Below are positions 11,126 to 22,490 of a stretch of DNA of 64,000 nt, piece by piece. Position 1 is the first letter of the stretch; every line of letters begins with the position of its first letter. Origin of the DNA: Neoceratodus forsteri (taxonomy: Eukaryota; Chordata; Ceratodontiformes; Ceratodontidae). The notes under the pieces were generated by a model that saw nothing but the letters and a program-made list of their open reading frames with translations, was not told the DNA's origin and ran no database searches. Both the position numbers and the translations under genes were made by a program. Location of the stretch: the NCBI GenBank assembly GCA_016271365.2, contig CM028131.1, forward strand, positions 173,852,501 to 173,916,500, given 5' to 3'.

Positions 11126-11165
11126 AAATGCCGTAATAACTCGATTTCGAGTTATTACGGCATTT
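11126..11165. repeat. Perfect 40-nt hairpin
   Basis: AAATGCCGTAATAACTCGA, a TT loop, then its exact complement: a 19-bp perfect stem. It is identical in the duplicate at 62,610-62,649. A CTCGAG...CTCGAG pair lies about 30 bp to its left. Confidence 0.9.
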
Positions 11166-11226
11166 CAGCAGAGTCTGAAAACAGGGTATTAAAGGGGGTC
11201 GCCAGTAATTATATTCCATTATTTTG

Positions 11227-12600
11227 CATATATGAGTTTTACAGGTTCTCACATTTCTGAGTAGGCAGCTATGACCCAGTGGTAAAAAGAACCTGAGTGA
11301 AAATACTCAGTGGCAAGCAGAATTTAAAACTGGTTGAGCCCTGCTAAGATGCAAGTGCGAAAACAGGTTAGAATCCATCCCAGAAAATACACAAAAGTTT
11401 TATGTGAATTCAGCAGCAAGAAGTGGTTTTGACAGAGGCATCTCTTTGATTTCTTTTGAGTTAGCCTACCTGCTAGACAGACTATTTATGTCAGATGCCA
11501 TGGAAAATAGATACTGGACAGTAAATTCAGATACTAAAGATAGATACATAGTATTTTAAAATATAAATTGCTCTGATTGTTCTGATAACTCTTCATGCCA
11601 AAGCACATTTATATAGCACGAAAAGCTATTAAGTGATCAAAAGTGTTTTAACATGTCTGTTTTGTATTGCTCTGTGTTGTAATGGTTTTATAACTGATCA
11701 GCAATAATCTACTTTTTACTTTTGTACTTTATGACTTTCTCTTGAATTTTAGCAAATTTTGTTGAACTCTTTTATGTGCCCTTCTCTGAAAAATAAGCAA
11801 ATGTAATACATGTTTTCATTCTAAAGGTACACACTACTGGTATTTCATGATACATACTACTAGTACTTCAAACTATGTTGGCACAGTAAGATTTTGTTTC
11901 CTGTCTTCATAATTTTTAAAGTTTAAGCATTTGGGAAAACATTGAATTCATGTCCTAAAGAGCCCCATGAATACTCCACAGCATTAGCTGACATGAAAAA
12001 CATGTGCCTAAGCAGGACCCCTTTGAATATGAGATATTGCATCTCAACTGGGTTATATTGGGTTAAATATGTAGAAAAACTGATTAATGATGTCATCCAG
12101 CAAAAGAACATAACTTAAAATTAAATGCTGCAAGGCAATCCATCCTAAAAATATAGAACCAATACACTATCTTCTCAAATACATTTTAACTGTTACTTTT
12201 AAAGCCAAGTCATTCTCCAGTTATGGCTTCAACTGTTTTGCCTCAGCTGGTAATTAACCTTTCCAAGTACTCATTCTCCGGTCCATTGCAAAACAACTGT
12301 ATTTCATCAACTGACCTCTAAATTGCAGAATTTCTAATGTCAGTATGTGTTGTCAGAGTAAGCACTGTGACATTATCAGCACACAATGAAGTAATAAAAT
12401 ACAGATAAAAGTTGTGATACAGAATTCTTGAGGAAGTATGCAAAAAGGTATGCAAAACCTAGAGAGGACCTGTTACATTTTTGGGAAATAAATTTTAAAG
12501 TAATTGTAATTGTGGAATGGATTTTTTAAAATAAATCAGAATGAAGTGTATAGAATACCTGCCTTGCCTACATATTAGAACATGCTGAAATATGACAGTG
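11227..12600. other. No recognised gene
   Basis: AT-rich non-coding sequence continuing the duplicated block. The match to the second copy can be followed to 12,522, where the window ends for the second copy. Confidence 0.55.
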
Positions 12601-12726
12601 AGTGTGACATCCTGGTTCACTAATATTGCATTTTTTAAGGGACAGGTTAGTTAATAAAATGCAGTTATATGGAAAAGGAACTGAGAATCTCCTTTTGATT
12701 GTGCCCTGCTTTTACCTATTTTCCCT

Positions 12727-12953
12727 TTTCATGGCTGCATGGGTGGAGCTCCACAGCCATATTGCTAACATTCTTTTAGGAGTACTGTGGAAGCATGTGA
12801 CCAAATCGCTGTCTGACATTTTTCCACAGTGCTGTGGCACAGTACCTCTTGTGTTTTAGCAGCCCTTCCCTCCTCCGCCACATAAACACACCCTCTTCAT
12901 GGGGCATTACTTTTCTTCCTCAACTGCTGAAGTGATGGCTGCCATGCCTAAGA
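12727..12953. repeat. Diverged direct repeat R1 (partner at 4,618)
   Basis: Partner of R2, same orientation. Shared blocks include GGCTGCATGGGTGGAGCT and GTGGAAGCATGTGACCA. It lies just inside the protease-side edge of the 8.7 kb insertion. Confidence 0.7.
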
Positions 12954-13171
12954 TGGCTATCGAATCAAACTGCACATGCGTGACTATTGTGCATGCGCAG
13001 TTCTGTCACAGACACCATCTTGGTTACAGCAGACTGTAGCACAGTGAGAGGTCTGAGTATTCTTTTACTTAGTTTTGCCACTCTGAGCAGCTGGACTGGC
13101 TCTGACCAGAGTTTGTTTATGTCAGGTGTGACTGAAAAGGGCTCTGCCCAGTTCACCTCCTGGTAAAAGAT

Positions 13172-13690
13172 AAAAATGAAATGAAATTAAATGAATGACC
13201 CTCCCCAATCCTCTTCAGAAGAACATCCACCCATGGTTGAGATCTCCTCTGTTTGCAGCTGGGGCACAGGGCTGCTACTCCTAGCTAGCCCCTCAGCCAC
13301 ACTAGCCATTTCCTCGACTGCTGAGGGATGGGCTAGCACAGGCTGTGTTGCTCCCTCCTCACCCTCAGAAGCATGCCCTTTTTTCTGACTGCAGGTAGTA
13401 ACATGTACCAGAGTTTCTCTGTGGTCAAAATCATTCCCATATCTCCACATCCATAGAGAGATCAGGCATGACTCTGACCTCCTGTACCCCATGGTCATCT
13501 TCCCAACTCAGGAAGACCTGAGCCATTGGTACTTGGACCACTGGACCAATGACTCCTTGAATATTGAAAAATTACCTCAGCAGAATTCGCTCCACCTGGA
13601 TCAGATCCAGCCTCACCATGGAGATGGAAGCACCAGTGTCCCTAAATCCCTGGGTTACAGTCCCATTAACTAGGATAGGGTGCACATGCA
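13172..13690 (-). pseudogene. Gmr1-like protease region
   Basis: Reading the minus strand downstream of gag, VTQGFRDTGASISMV contains the aspartic-protease active site DTGAS at 13,640-13,626, with a hydrophobic-glycine context typical of retropepsins, which cut the Gag-Pol polyprotein. The frame continues toward 13,498 and then into an acidic, Ser/Glu-rich linker (13,498-13,187), with frame changes. Downstream the sequence is broken by the 8.7 kb insertion before integrase. Confidence 0.75.
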
Positions 13691-13699
13691 TGCAGAAGT

Positions 13700-14823
13700 T
13701 AGGTGGTACTACAGTCTGTGCACAAGCTGCTATCTGCAGGCTACTGTCTTGATCACCATCTTGGCAGGCATTTGCCCTTTGTTCAAGTTTTTGGGGCAGT
13801 CAGAGGACAGATGCCCCACTTTCTGGCGAATAAAGCACTTTGTTGCCCTTGGCTCAGGCGGTTTTTGTTTTGGACTTGAATGCAGGCTAGTTTACTTTAG
13901 GCTGCCCTCCCCTGGAGTCCTCCTGAAGCCATGTGCTGCCCCACCATTGTTTCTATGCTGCATGTGATCTGCTGGCCACATACAGATCAACACTTCCTGC
14001 TGCCTCCTTTGTGGAGCTACATGCCTGGTAAAGTAGCCATACACGAAGGTCCTCAGGTACAATTTTAAGGAATTGTTCCCTTACAAACAAATCTTTTATT
14101 TGCTCTACAGCTCTAGCTTTAGCCCATCCACCCAGTCTAGATAGGTACAAATTTGAACATGCAGTTCTAAAGAGCTGTCTCTTGTTCCCTTTCATAATTC
14201 CTGAATTTTCACCTGTAAGCCTCAGGAGTTAACTCAAAATGTTTCAGTAACACCCTCCCAACTTTATCATAGTCCATACAGTCCTGATCAACCATTCTAG
14301 CAAATGTGTGCAAAGTATAGCTTAATTAATGGTGGTGAGGTGGGTCATCCAACTAGCCCTGTCCAATTTAAACTGCACGCATACCCTCTCAAAATTAATT
14401 AAAAAACTAAGATCATTCTCCTCTTGATATTGAGGAACATTATAGAATTAATTGTAGCTTCATAGGTTTGACCCCTATGCCATTACTTGTGGTTTGCTGC
14501 AGTGCTTCTGGCGCAGTTTCACCATCTCTTACTGTGCTGCCATTCCTTCATTCTGCTCATTCCTTCTCTCTTCTTCTCATTTCATCTCTTTTTGCTTCTC
14601 TCTCACTTCTTGTATGAGACACTCATGCTGACACTGCTGTTCTCTCCTGCTGCATCAAGATTTCATGCTGAGGTGCCTTCTCTTTTCTACAGACTCCAGC
14701 CATACTTTCTCCCTCAAACATTGCCCTCTGAAGTTCTGCTTGTTTCAGCACAAGCTCAATTTTCATGAGCTCAAGCTGACTTTGAGACTCTGTTGCCCTG
14801 GTTCTTGGCTCAGGCCTGGGCAC
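13700..14823 (-). pseudogene. Gmr1-like gag with SCAN-like capsid domain and zinc knuckle
   Basis: Gag forms the particle that packages the element RNA. In order on the minus strand: an N-terminal Glu/Lys/Gln-rich likely coiled coil (14,823-14,623); a capsid N-terminal stretch with DLSFLINFERVCVQFKLD and DYDKVGRVLLKHFELTPEAYR; then EQIKDLFVREQFLKIVPEDL (14,195-13,953), which closely matches the SCAN domain core of vertebrate zinc-finger proteins; and last a CCHC-type knuckle ending GHLSSDC, whose second Cys is Arg (CFIR), so zinc binding is probably lost. SCAN domains are known to derive from Gmr1-like gypsy gag, which agrees with the gene order here. Stops and frameshifts make it a pseudogene. 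Confidence 0.82.
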
Positions 14824-14829
14824 ATTGCC

Positions 14830-14969
14830 TCAACAGCTCAAGGCACGAGCTGTCTGGACAAGCAACCTGGAAGTCATTTTGTATCCATTCCAGACTGCAA
14901 GAACTTATAGAACAAATAAATTATGCTAACAAAAAAAGTATAAATTAATCTGGTCACATTCCTATCACA
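14830..14969 (-). mobile_element. Truncated 5' LTR of the Gmr1-like element
   Basis: The minus strand starts TGTGATAGGAATGTGACCAG at 14,969 and matches the first ~150 bp of the 3' LTR at 692. Similarity stops near 14,830 and gag-like coding starts at once, so the rest of the LTR and the primer-binding site appear deleted. Confidence 0.6.
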
Positions 14970-14999
14970 GCAACTGCTTCATTAGCTGAGTCCAGTATA

Positions 15000-15400
15000 T
15001 AGAAATCCCAAACTAGGGATACAAGGTGGAAGTGGGACAGGGAAGGGGGAGGGGTGTAAATGGTGTTTTGGGGCATGATTTATAAACTTTGACACTGGAT
15101 GACTGATGTATAATGGATTCATATCTATGAGGAACAACTGGTATAGTGTTGGCGACTTTGGTAGTTCGATGAGATAGTGTGCAAACCCTTGCATTTTCAG
15201 CAGCACCATCCTTCTTTTTTCTTCTTGGGCTTCCATAGGATATCCAAATCATCATCCCTACAGCCACTGATATCCTGATCCTCCTGAGCTCTGTTATCAT
15301 CAGCAACATCACTTTCTCCAGGCTGTCTCTCCCTCTCATAATTATGAGTCTGACACACATTTTTAAATTTACTCATTTCTGACTGCTCAACAATCAGATC
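15000..15400 (-). pseudogene. Acidic coding remnant, possibly hAT N-terminal
   Basis: A minus-strand frame from about 15,378 contains GESDVADDNRAQEDQDISG and DDDLDILWKPKKKK. This resembles the DDDVSDPCWEPEKKK stretch near 20,930 next to the hAT transposase. I infer a remnant of a related hAT gene in opposite orientation; no catalytic domain is visible. Confidence 0.3.
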
Positions 15401-15510
15401 CCCTCCTCAGGCTCTGACTCATGGTAAAGCTCCACACTTTCTTTGGGGATATGATACTATCAAGATGAGGCTGAGATCCTCCACCACCAGGAGTCACAGG
15501 GACACCAACA

Positions 15511-17725
15511 ACTAGTGATGCAGTGAATTTAAATTTTGCCCACAGAGTGCCGGTGAAGTGTGCAAATTGGCATCGTGGAGCACTTCACAAAATTTTCCCG
15601 TAGAAGTCGAATTTAGCTGAGGCAAAATTTTGCCTTCCACAGTGAAATTTCCCTTCCCTTCAGACTGTCCAACTCCTGAATGAATGAATGTAAGTGCTAT
15701 TTGTTGGCAGAGCTGCTACCCGGTGGAAGGTGCTCAGCATCACAGCTGTAGTTGCAAGCTCCTCCTAAGGCATATGATTGGGTTTCCCACTGCCACCCCC
15801 CCACACACACTGACCAGGGTGACCCTCCTTAGGCAGGTACTGTTAGGGTTATTGTAACATGAGACCTCCCCCCACCATCGATATTGGGCAATGCTTGGTA
15901 ATAGAGCCCATTAACTAAATCACAACTGCGCTTTGCTCTTCAAGTGCCCCCTGTCTCTGGGGTGTGACCGGTAGGTTGGGGCAGGGTTTGACTATGGAAT
16001 TCTGGAGCCATTCTCACAACAGAATCAAGCTGGTCCCTCCCCCCCAGTTGTTTAGCCAGCCCAGAATACAATCCCAGTCTGCTGCTACACATTATAATTT
16101 GATACTATGGGTACCCCCACACTGCATCATGTTGAGTTCCAGATCGGGCTAATACCTGGGGCTCCAAGGCTAGGGGGTTACTGTGCACCATGTAGTTCTC
16201 AGCCTGTTGGGGTGTGCAATGCCAGCATTGAGAATCTTGAATACTTTAACTTTGTTGATTTTCTGGTTGCTTATTGCTTGCCTTCATCAGTGGGGGATTC
16301 AGGAGAGGTTACTGCTAGTTGTGGAGGTGTAATTTGTGGGCCATCCATTGCAACCTGTTATAACAGTCAGGTGACATTCTATACTACAGGAGGCTCATCC
16401 TCTAATCTGCTTTTACTAGTGCACCCTGGTGTGCTGTTAATTCTGTTCACCCCTCCAACAGCTTGCCTGGTAATTGCTTCCAGTCTCAGTATACAACCTC
16501 AAATGTGTGGTGGTTGCTGATGCAGTTTTGTCTTACAGCATTAAGAGGGATGAGCAGTCAACTGTTCTTTATAATTCTGTGCAGCCTTCTATATGTTCTA
16601 CTACCGAGCCCTCACCTCTGCTCTCCTTTTACTAAGAAGGGCTGGGTAGCACTGGTTACATCTACTGAGCTATCTCTTCTGGAATTGTTATAATGTACCA
16701 TGCATGTGGGTAGACAGCCTCTTACTTGAACTGTCCCATCCTGAGCTATACCTATATCAACACCTCTCTCCCAATACTCTTTACAGTGGATTGGCAAGGA
16801 CACTGCAATGGGTCATTTGATTGGCTCCTGCCTTGCCATCCCCATGCCTTCCTCCTCTTCCTGGTATTACTTTACCAAAAACAAAATGCAGTTTTCCCCA
16901 CCCTGGTTCATGCTTCCACAGTGATCCAGTGCCCCCCACCAGCATCCCCAGCAGCCAGATGTCCCAGCCTGCTGCCACAACCTCCACCCCATCCTAAATC
17001 CAGCATGGCAGCAGTGAGCCAGCAGCCCTCCTCTCTCCTCCATGACCTGGCCTGTTCATTGACAGCTCAGTTGGAAGGGCTGGCCTTGGAGGAGATAGGA
17101 GGGTGTGCCAGTCTGTTGCTGCTGTCTGTGCCGGGATTTAGGATGGGGGGGAGCGAGGTTGTGGCGCGGACATCTGGCTGCTGGGGAGGCTGGTTGAGGG
17201 GGGCACTGGATCACCAGACAGTGGGATTGGGAACTGGGAAGGGATCAGATTCAGGAGGGAGTTTAAAATAAAAAAAAAACACTAGACCACCAGAGATTTT
17301 TTTTTACAGGATAATAAGGAGTGAGCGTACTAAAGGAGGAGATACAGAGGGATGCGGGTGGGGTGGTTACTCTACATTTCCACGGGGGGACGGTTATTAC
17401 TGGGTGGAGGGTGAGGGACCACTAGCCACCAAGGATATTTTAATTATGTAATTACAATTACATGTGGGACAGGTGGGTGGAGCGACCGCTAGCCACCAGG
17501 GATCTACTATACTTATTTTAACTTATACGGTACCCTCCTATGGTGAAATTTTGCCAATTGACAGGAGGCAAAATTTTGCCATGGAAGGCAAAATTTCACC
17601 GATCCACTTGGTAAAATTTCACCACTCCACCAGGTGAAATTTTGCATCCCACTGTGCAAAATGGTCAAAATTTCGCAGATTGCTTCGTGAAGCAGATTCT
17701 ACCCACTTCGCCCATCATTACTGAC
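15511..17725. mobile_element. Possible non-autonomous hAT-like element
   Basis: The right end reads, on the minus strand, CAGTAATGATGGGCGAAG; the left end has CTAGTGATGCAGTGAA. Both ends carry repeated GCAAAATTTCACC / GGTGAAATTTTGC motifs (15,540-15,660 and 17,535-17,670), resembling the clustered subterminal repeats of hAT elements. The termini match only loosely and I see no clear 8-bp duplication. No protein is recognised between them. Confidence 0.35.
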
Positions 17726-17805
17726 AATATCCTACTCAGCCATTGTGCTGAGCCAGATATTTTGCTACCCCTTATAGTGCATCCTTGTTGTCACCTCTCC
17801 TAGTC

Positions 17806-18036
17806 CTAGCAGCATGGATGCCATATATGTGGTACAGAAAAATGTGGCCACACTATGCCACTGCCACTGTCACCATCTACTCCTTTACTACTACTACTGA
17901 TCCCATAACTCATAGAAGATTCTGCTGCAGACATAGCTTTTTTAGCTGCAACACCTTTGTACACGACAGTACTTCTGCACTTCTTTGTTACCTCTCCAGT
18001 ACCTCTCCCTTTAGTAGACCATCTCTTCCCAGTCAT
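17806..18036 (-). pseudogene. Short Lys/Ser-rich remnant, unrecognised
   Basis: An open stretch beginning MTGKRWSTKGRGTGE, loosely like the MPAKRRASKAVYRHGTATSG start at 20,353 that precedes the hAT acidic region. It could be the first exon of another decayed hAT copy. The function is not established. Confidence 0.2.
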
Positions 18037-18059
18037 TTTTTTATATTAATATTTATAAT

Positions 18060-19120
18060 ATTGTGATGACAAATTTTAAAGAAAGCCTGCAGTACAACTA
18101 ACTAGCAGCAAACAATACCTCCACTAAAGGATTAGCAGTGTGATCTGAAAAATAAGAAATTAAAAAAAGTTTACTGAGCTACTAGAAGCTAATAAACAAC
18201 CCCAAAAACATATATATGTTTTGTATTATTTTTTTTAAACATGACAGGGAATAACACAATACAAGAAAGGTAATTAAAAAGTTAGAACAACAAAGTGACA
18301 GAACACTATCACTCTAAGAATTGAACAGTGAAACCTAATACAGAAAGAGATTGACAAAATACTTCGCTTAAACACATCGCACTAAACTACAGAAAAAAAT
18401 GAAAAATGATAAACCACAGACCAAAATTAATTATCAAGGAAGACTGAAAAAACAAATATGAAAAATCTCTTGCTCAGTCAAAAAGACTGCCTATCATTCT
18501 TCCTTGCAAACTGAATAAACTCCCCCACCCCACAGCAGTGCTTCACTGTAGGCAAAACGAAAACCACTACTTTAAGCTAAATAATCAATGAAAACAGAAT
18601 CAAACAACACAGATCTAGCAGCACAAGGCAATCTTGAACGAGTTGTTAGTGATTTGGATTCAAAAAGCTTAGTCTTGTAATAGATTTTAAAGGGCTTTTT
18701 TGCTCACACACACAGACTTCTGTCCTAGTCTGTCTTCAGAAGACTTGACTGAATACAACCTCCTCATGGCAGGCAGCTCATTTTAGTACTATGTGACCTC
18801 CAATCCCATAGTACATTGTAAACTTCATGTGGACACCACTTTGCCAGTGAAGTTTCCAAATTCACAGCTCTTTATGTTATCCCTACACTGTAAATTGATG
18901 CTTGGCAAGGCAAATTAACTTTGCAAATTGTGGAGAATTTGTGAATTTGCAAAGCATATTTTTCCAACTTAGCACACCACTCCTCCAGTAAGGTTGCAAA
19001 AATATATTCTTTGCAAAAAATTATGTTAATACATCAGTTAGGACTGAGGATAAAGTGACAAAAGTAGAGAAATATGATGTTACGGTTTTCAACCCTAACA
19101 CTCCACACCCACCTTGCACT
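18060..19120. other. No recognised gene
   Basis: AT-rich sequence with scattered CAAATTTGCAAAG-like repeats near 18,900-18,960 resembling hAT subterminal motifs. Nothing coding is supported. Confidence 0.45.
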
Positions 19121-19122
19121 AG

Positions 19123-19340
19123 AGATGGGCGAAGTGGCCTCAATTCGCTCCATGGAGTGATTCGCGGAGTGCTCCGCAACACGAAGTAGAGTACTTCGCA
19201 TTATAATAGGTAACATGAAGTCCATTGAAGACAATGACTTTGCATTACTCCACCTTCCCAAACCACTGCTCCACCAAATCTTAAGGCAAAGTACATTGAG
19301 AACAATGTACTTTGCCTCACTTCACCTTGTTTTTAAGCTC
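19123..19340 (+). mobile_element. hAT-like left terminus
   Basis: It begins CTAGAGATGGGCGAAGTGGC, similar to the complement of 17,725 and to hAT ends of the CAGNGATGGGC type. It is followed by repeated short motifs (AGTACTTCGC, AAAGTACATTGAGAACAATG). It may be the left end of the hAT element whose transposase lies at 24,280-26,881; the matching right end was not found. Confidence 0.4.
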
Positions 19341-19904
19341 CAAAGGTGAATTTTGCAGTGATTCATGGGATTTCAGGTCACATGGGCTCTAGATTATTCT
19401 GCACAGCCTCAGTTTGGCGTAGTATGTGTAGGAAGCTGTAGGAGACAGTCTGCTCTGAGAGCTCTCTGTGATTTAAACCTTTTAAAAGCTGTTAAAAAAG
19501 TCTTTTGAAGTCATTTTTTTTAGCTGAAACTTTAGTTCATCGCTTGTAGGAAACCCTCCTGAGCTCATATCATTGAGCATTTATTGTTTGTGTGTGGATT
19601 TTGAATGTTAATGTACAACATTCAGTCTGTGTACTGAGAGACAGTGGAAGTGTGCATTGAGGGAGGGGCGTATCTAGTGTAGGTAGATTTAAGTTGGAGA
19701 AATAGGGAGTTCTTTGTTTTTGGTTATATTTTTCTTGTATAACTGATCAGTTAATGTACACACAGTAATATCCTCAGTAATTGTTGACCTTTTTTGCTCA
19801 TTGCGTGTGTGTTGTTGTCTGAAGGGACCTGGTAGCACTGAGGTTGTTTAAAATACGTTGTATATTACTGAAGTTTTAAATTTGGTATGCATTACTTGTA
19901 GACA

Positions 19905-19906
19905 AA

Positions 19907-19953
<47 letters not shown>

Positions 19954-19965
19954 TGTGTGTGTAGT
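19905..19965. repeat. (GT)n microsatellite
   Basis: A long GT run with an AGTGTGTGTAGTG tail. Confidence 0.95.
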
Positions 19966-20352
19966 GCGTGAGCGAAGTCAAATAATACACCTTTTATTGT
20001 GCCACAGTGTAATTGCAGGTGCAGCAGTGTGAACCTGCTATCCACTGCAGCTGCATGATTTTGCACTGCTATTGTGGTATCTTTTCTTGGTTTTGCACTG
20101 CAGTAATCTGCATCCAGTGGCTCCCCCCCACCGGCAAAAGGTATTCTTTTCCAGATTGGATTGTGTGTGACTTGAGAACACCACTCCTTAGTTAAGGTGT
20201 TGTTGAACTTGTTGTGACTTTGTGTCTGTATCTGTTGTTGAAGCCACAGTTGCTTTTTTTGGCTTCACATCCAGTGTCACCTCCCAGCCCCCACCCTGAG
20301 TGAACATTCCAAAATCTGGATTTGTTTAGAATATTCCTGTTGATCCCCTAAA

Positions 20353-21249
20353 ATGCCCGCAAAGAGACGTGCAAGCAAAGCTGTTTATCGCCATGGCACT
20401 GCTACCAGTGGTAAGATTGTCTGTGGACATGATAGTAGTACGCAGTCACAGAAGTGCATTGCTGATGTGAAGAAAGGTATTTCTCCTTCAATGTTTTTTA
20501 CAGTGCAGTCAGTAGCTTCACTCATAGTTGGAAGAGATGATGGTGTCCCAGCTGGTGGTGTTAGTACAGCTGCTGGTTGTGTTGAGTATTGCTGCCTCAA
20601 GTTCCAGTTCTGACCAGTTTACTGTGTCCAAAAATATAGTGGAGTGTGAAGCAGTGGCAGTGAGTGACAGTGTAGATGATATCTACTCCCAGTAACATCC
20701 CAATAACTGAACATGAGGATTCTGATCATCATATCAACGATAGCACACAAAGTGAAATTTCTTCCACCGAGTTCAGGTCATGCATTTGCCATGCAGTGAT
20801 TCAGTGTGGTGAAAAATTCTGGTGATGGTGGTGCTGATGATGATGATGATGTTGCTGTGGTTGCAACATGCAGTCCATATGCCAGCATCCAAGCAGAAGA
20901 TGTGGATGATGTTGATGAATATGATGATGATGTCAGTGACCCATGCTGGGAACCGGAGAAAAAGAAACTCAAGGTGGCTGTGTCTGGGTCTGTTTGAATT
21001 TCCCCCCATCCTGTAAAAAGTTTTGATTTACCAGTTTCAGTTAATGATGATGACCCAGTAATAATGATAGGAAGTCATGGTGGACAGTTGCAGTCCAAGT
21101 GTATCCTGCCTGAAAAATCATGTAGCACACCCCCCACTTCATGGCTTAATAAGCATTTGTCAATGCCGAATGTTGTCTCGCTGGCATTGGCATTGGTAGT
21201 GCAGGAGTTAGAGATGCATAATAGGAATGGCAGTGAAGTATTGAACTGA
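20353..21249 (+). pseudogene. Putative N-terminal coding part of hAT element
   Basis: Three open stretches occur in order: MPAKRRASKAVYRHG at 20,353; an Asp-rich segment with DDDVSDPCWEPEKKK at about 20,930; and DDDPVIMIGSHGGQLQ followed by WLNKHLSMPNVVSL up to 21,249. They are on the same strand as the BED-finger transposase 3 kb downstream and could be upstream exons, with the ~300-bp repeats in an intron. No catalytic motif is present and the link is inferred from orientation and acidic composition. Confidence 0.3.
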
Positions 21250-21720
21250 TGCCAACCCCACCCCTACCCTGCAGAGACTGACAGGAGTTGGGGTGTGCCT
21301 TTGGGTCATCAGCTATAACACTCATGCCATTTTACCTCACCCTACCCTGTAGACACTGACAAGTGTCATGGTGTGCTTTGGGGTCTTTGGGCCTTATACT
21401 TATCCCATTCCATAAGGAGATATGTTGAGACTGGTGCAGTATTGGAGAATGGGGTGAACCCTAACGCTGTAGGCGTCTATTGGTATTTTCACTCCAGATT
21501 TTCAACATAGGCTTTTTGTGACCCCACCTCATGAAGAGTGGCACTATCAGTTTGTTAGCTGAAAGGTGGTTTTGCACAGCGGCTATGCCATTTGGTGACA
21601 CAGGCACAAAAACATATTTTGGGCAGGATGTGAAAATGACAACTGTATTGTTCATGGAGGAGGTGTGAAAATGGCAACATTAATAATCTGAGGAAAATAT
21701 GAACAATTGGTGAAGTCATG

Positions 21721-22490
21721 AGTATAGAAATATAGAATTTGATGATGGATAAGGACCACTTGGGCCTGCCTAGTCTGCCCATTTCACTACCTGATGGATA
21801 AGCTGCAGATTCTAATTAATCAACAACTTACTTCTCCTACTCCCACTAGAATTGTCTTATGCCTGTCCAATGCATTTTGAATTCTCCCACTGTTTCTGAC
21901 TCCACAACCTCCTCAGGAAGGCTGTTCCATGCATCCACAACCCTCTCTGTGAAAAAATACTTTCTAACATTACCTCTGAGCTGTCCACCCTCTATCTTCA
22001 AATTGTGCCCCCTTGTTCTTGCACATCTCTTCTTCTGAAAGATATTACCCTCTTGTTCTTTGTTAATTCCCTTGAAATACTTGAAAGTTTCTATCATGTC
22101 TCCCCTCTCCCTCCTTTCCTCAAGGGTATACATATTAAGCTGCTTTAGTCTCTCTTCGTATGTCTTCTGGTGCAGACCCTGCATCATTTTAGTTGCCCTC
22201 CTCTGAACAGCCTCCACTCTGTCTGTATCTTTGCGAAGACGGGGTCTCCAGAATTGCACACAATACTCCAGAAGGGGTCTCACTAACTGTCTGTACAGAG
22301 GGATAACAACTTCCTGGTTTCTACTGTTGATGCCTCCCCTATGCATCCCAGTATCCCCAGCTCTCCTTACTGCCTTCTCACATTGCTTGCCCACCTTTAG
22401 GTCATCTGATATATATACTCCTAGGTCTCTTTCAATTTTGTTGTTGTTATTAACTCACCCCCCATTGTGTACTCTTACCCATAGAAACTG
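21721..22490 (-). mobile_element. CR1-type LINE 3' fragment inserted in the tandem array
   Basis: A minus-strand frame open for 182 codons (22,394-21,846) encodes a CR1 pol C-terminus. It contains [41 protein letters not shown] and KYFFTERVVDAWNSLPEEVV segments. It ends with a 3' tail near 21,721, which on the minus strand reads AATTCTATATTTCTATA. It interrupts the first ~300-bp repeat unit. It lacks the RT and endonuclease (5'-truncated), but its remaining frame is better preserved than the copy at 7,871. Confidence 0.88.

Larger units (their letters stand above)
4436..13151. mobile_element. ~8.7 kb insertion between protease and integrase
   Basis: Gmr1 protease sequence ends near 13,172 and integrase starts at about 4,440, so 8.7 kb of unrelated DNA separates two pol domains that should be nearly adjacent. 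The 11-mer GCTCTGCCCAG occurs at both edges (4,436-4,446 and 13,141-13,151), and related direct repeats of ~230 bp lie just inside each edge. This fits a single inserted element with terminal direct repeats. No polyprotein for such an element is visible. Inside are a two-unit tandem repeat, a CR1 fragment and several foldback sequences. Recombination between two Gmr1 copies is the main alternative. Confidence 0.45.

Noticed and set aside
13953..14195. A host SCAN zinc-finger gene
   Set aside because: The SCAN-like domain sits in a gag followed by a zinc knuckle, a DTGAS protease and pol, with no C2H2 finger array; it is retrotransposon sequence.
20822..21016. Met/Asp-rich open frames as a real short protein
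   Set aside because: GATGAT-type repeats give open frames in all phases; only the phase with the DDDVSDPCWEPEKKK stretch was kept, and only as a possible hAT remnant.
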